Assembly: GCA_964496705.1 (NCBI GenBank)
Contig: CAZCBJ010000177.1
Coordinates: 1 to 8,448, forward strand
Origin: CAZCBJ01 sp964496705
Lineage (GTDB): Bacteria > Chloroflexota > Anaerolineae > Anaerolineales > Anaerolineaceae
DNA: 8,448 nucleotides
Reading direction: 5' to 3'
In this document: positions 6,579 to 8,448 of the stretch, piece by piece
How positions within the stretch are numbered: position 1 is the stretch's first letter
Layout: each line of letters opens with the position of its first letter
Notes under the pieces: generated by a model
Told to the model about the DNA's origin: nothing
What the model saw: the letters and a program-made list of their open reading frames with translations, nothing else
Databases searched by the model: none
Position numbers and translations under genes: made by a program

Positions 6579-8156
6579 TCAGCGGTAGGCGTCCCGGTCA
6601 ATCAGATCATCCAACTGCCCGCTGTTCATCTTCCAGATCGCTCGCCAGCGTTGGGCAGAAAACAGCGCTCCGCGGGTGATCAGGCTGAGCTGTTCGTAAT
6701 ACAGGGACAGGCGCGGATCAGAGAGCTGGTTCTGCCCGCTGCGCAGCGTGTCCACGTAGCCGTCCGGCACCAGGCGTTTGAAATGCCCGATGCGCCAGCG
6801 CGGGTTGTAGAGCGCCGGCAGGCGCGCCAGCAGCGGGTCGGTCAACGCCAGTTTATCCACCAGGTGCACGCGCGGCCCGGCGAAATAGCCCAGCATCCCC
6901 ACCGACTCAGCCACCTCCACCCCGCGATCCAGGCGGCGCAGGGTTTCGCCCTGGAAGCGCCATTCGAAGGTGGGCGGGTCTTTTTTGCGCCCGGCGGTGA
7001 TCAGCCCGCAAGCCTTGTAATAAAAATAGCGCTCATCCGCAATGCCGGTTTTCTCATTGATCGCGTCCCAGCTTTTGCCCCTGCCCACCTCGGGGGAAGG
7101 CGTGGCTGCCGAAAAGCCCGCCACAATCGCCGCCAGTGCGCAGGCGCCCAGCCAGGCGTAACGCTTCCACGAGCCTGAAAAATTTAAACGCGCGATCAGC
7201 AGCACACAAAGCAGAAAAGGCGCGGTCAGAAAGCGCCCGCCCATGAAGTCGCCGCCCACCCACACCACGTAAGCCAGGTGCAGCAGCACCCCCACCCACA
7301 GCGCCAGGCTGCGCCATTCGCGCGCAATGATGATCGTCGCCAGCCCAGCGCCGATGGTCAGCCACAGGATTGGGTCGCGCATCCAGGCATCTTGCAAGTA
7401 CACAAAGCCCTGATGAATCAACTGCGCGGTGGGGATGCCGGTGTTGAGCTTGGCGTAGGCGGTGTTGGGGAAGAGAAAGCCGTAATATATGACAGCGAAG
7501 ATTTCCCAGAGAAGGAAAGGCAACTGTCCCAGCGCCAGTGCGCCCAGCGCGCGGCGTGAGCGCGACTGCCAGAAGGCCAGCAGCACGCCCGGCAGCACCA
7601 ACAGCACGCTGTCCATGCGGTTGACCATGCCCAGCGAAGCCAGCAGCGAAACCCACAAGACCTTGCGCGGAGAAGCGGGCAGGCGCCAGAACAGGACGCA
7701 CAGGATGACCAGCAGCAGGTAAGCCAGGGCGTTCTCCAGACCTGAGGAGGTGTAATCGACAAAGCTGCTCGACATGGCCAGGATGAGCACCCCCAGCGCG
7801 CCCGAGAGCGGCGCCCGCGCCGCTGCAAAAGCCGCCAGTCCCGCCGCGCTCATTGCCAGCGCCAGCGAGAGCAAGATGGTGGTGTAGAACCCCTCGCGGG
7901 TGACGGCATAGAACAGGCTGAGCAGCAGCATCCACAGCGGGTGGGTGTAGGTTTGGACGCGCTCAGCCACATTCCAGCGCAATCCGTAACCGTGGATGAA
8001 GTTGTCCACCGTGCGCAGGGTGATGTAGGCGTCGTCGCCGATCCAGGCGCGCCGCACCGCGAGCAAAACCAGCAGCAACAACGCGGCAACAGCAGCCGCT
8101 GCGCCAATCCACCAGGCCCGGGAATGGGTTTCATTTCGCGAGAACAGGAACGTCAT
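6579..8156 (-). CDS. AftB-like GT-C membrane glycosyltransferase
   Basis: Integral membrane protein of 525 residues with the layout of GT-C enzymes, which transfer sugars from polyprenyl-phosphate donors outside the membrane. The first helix (about 17-34) is followed by a loop carrying D41-D42 in IGDDAYITL, the acidic pair typical of GT-C catalysis. The region RWNVAERVQTYTHPLW (60-75), SGLENAL (138-144), NRMDSV (179-184) and GGDFMGGRFL (301-310) match a recurrent bacterial pattern also seen in mycobacterial AftB, an arabinofuranosyltransferase. By eye there are about nine or ten helices up to residue 350. Residues about 351-525 form a soluble C-terminal part with LVDKLALTDPLLARLP and WRIGHFKRLVPDGY, also AftB-like. 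Donor, acceptor and product are unknown; a cell-envelope glycan or glycolipid is likely. ATG follows a G-run directly (AGGGGG, no spacer), a poor Shine-Dalgarno layout. It lies 23 bp after the GNAT gene and may be co-transcribed. Confidence 0.82.
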   Translation of the reverse strand: MTFLFSRNETHSRAWWIGAAAAVAALLLLVLLAVRRAWIGDDAYITLRTVDNFIHGYGLRWNVAERVQTYTHPLWMLLLSLFYAVTREGFYTTILLSLALAMSAAGLAAFAAARAPLSGALGVLILAMSSSFVDYTSSGLENALAYLLLVILCVLFWRLPASPRKVLWVSLLASLGMVNRMDSVLLVLPGVLLAFWQSRSRRALGALALGQLPFLLWEIFAVIYYGFLFPNTAYAKLNTGIPTAQLIHQGFVYLQDAWMRDPILWLTIGAGLATIIIAREWRSLALWVGVLLHLAYVVWVGGDFMGGRFLTAPFLLCVLLIARLNFSGSWKRYAWLGACALAAIVAGFSAATPSPEVGRGKSWDAINEKTGIADERYFYYKACGLITAGRKKDPPTFEWRFQGETLRRLDRGVEVAESVGMLGYFAGPRVHLVDKLALTDPLLARLPALYNPRWRIGHFKRLVPDGYVDTLRSGQNQLSDPRLSLYYEQLSLITRGALFSAQRWRAIWKMNSGQLDDLIDRDAYR

Positions 8157-8179
8157 CCCCCTGATTGTACCCCGCCAGC

Positions 8180-8448
8180 TCAGCCGCCGGATAATTTCTT
8201 GCGCATCCGCCGCGACACTTCGCGAAATCCAAGCCGCTCGTAGAAGTCCAACGCGCAGGAGTTGAAGACGTACACGTTCAGCTCGCAGGTTCCCGCGCCG
8301 CGCTCGCGCACCCAGGCTTCGGCCTTTGCCATCAACGCCTTGCCCACCCCGCAGCGCTGGTGCTCGGGCAGCACCACCAGCGTGTCCACCAGCACAAAGC
8401 GGCGGGGCGTGACCACCGGGTGGGGCGGCGTGTCGCGCAGGCTGACTT
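8180..8448 (-). CDS. GNAT-family N-acetyltransferase (N-terminus beyond window)
   Basis: The frame stays open to the window edge, so only the C-terminal 89 or so residues are seen; a GTG at 8416 is an internal codon rather than a likely start, because GNAT domains need about 140 residues. The visible part includes the beta-strand VLVDTLVVLPEHQ, the acetyl-CoA pyrophosphate-binding motif QRCGVGKAL, a helix AKAEAWVRERG, a strand CELNVYVFN, and the closing motif NSCALDFYERLGF. These are the core motifs of GCN5-related acetyltransferases. The acceptor (amine, amino acid, protein or antibiotic) cannot be told. The C-terminus is basic (RRMRKKL). It precedes the glycosyltransferase gene by 23 bp in the same direction. 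Confidence 0.85.
   Translation of the reverse strand, partial: VSLRDTPPHPVVTPRRFVLVDTLVVLPEHQRCGVGKALMAKAEAWVRERGAGTCELNVYVFNSCALDFYERLGFREVSRRMRKKLSGG

Noticed and set aside
6501..7178. Open frame starting inside tRNA-Leu and running antisense to the glycosyltransferase
   Set aside because: It begins within a tRNA and runs through the hairpin, and its translation has no recognisable motif.
8163..8168. TACAAT on the - strand just before the glycosyltransferase gene as a -10 box
   Set aside because: No convincing -35 box at suitable spacing was found, and the 23-bp gap to the upstream gene favours co-transcription.

Overview
GC-rich bacterial chromosomal window with tightly packed genes, no mobile elements and no CRISPR. 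The protein style suggests a free-living, non-proteobacterial lineage. Clues are a KDPG aldolase of the EFTNR/KIFP type, a polytopic membrane protein fused to an endonuclease/exonuclease/phosphatase (EEP) domain, a GT-C membrane glycosyltransferase and a tRNA without an encoded CCA end. Chloroflexota (Anaerolineae-like) is my best guess. It is an inference from sequence style, not a demonstrated placement.

Left half (1-5194, + strand): five genes in one direction with gaps of 18, 21, 33 and 7 bp, probably one transcription unit. They are (i) the 3' part of an unrecognised protein with a C-terminal Cys cluster, (ii) a 659-residue membrane protein ending in an EEP hydrolase domain, (iii) KDPG aldolase, (iv) 2-keto-3-deoxygluconate kinase and (v) SurE 5'-nucleotidase. 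Genes iii and iv form the lower Entner-Doudoroff module: KDG is phosphorylated to KDPG and cleaved to pyruvate and glyceraldehyde 3-phosphate. A perfect 15-bp hairpin with flanking A/T tracts follows surE and probably serves as a bidirectional terminator for surE and the convergent ychF-type gene.

Middle (5314-6570): a YchF/OLA1-family P-loop NTPase on the - strand. Divergent from it is a tRNA-Leu(CAA) gene with a near-consensus sigma70-type promoter lying in the short space between them. A GC-rich hairpin follows the tRNA.

Right end (6579-8448, - strand): a GNAT acetyltransferase whose N-terminus lies beyond the window, followed 23 bp later by an AftB-like GT-C membrane glycosyltransferase.

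I found no clearly new multi-gene system. The items most worth a second look are the membrane-EEP fusion (reminiscent of eukaryotic CWH43), the unidentified Cys-cluster protein upstream of it, the variant SurE attached to a sugar-acid operon, and the AftB-like glycosyltransferase.
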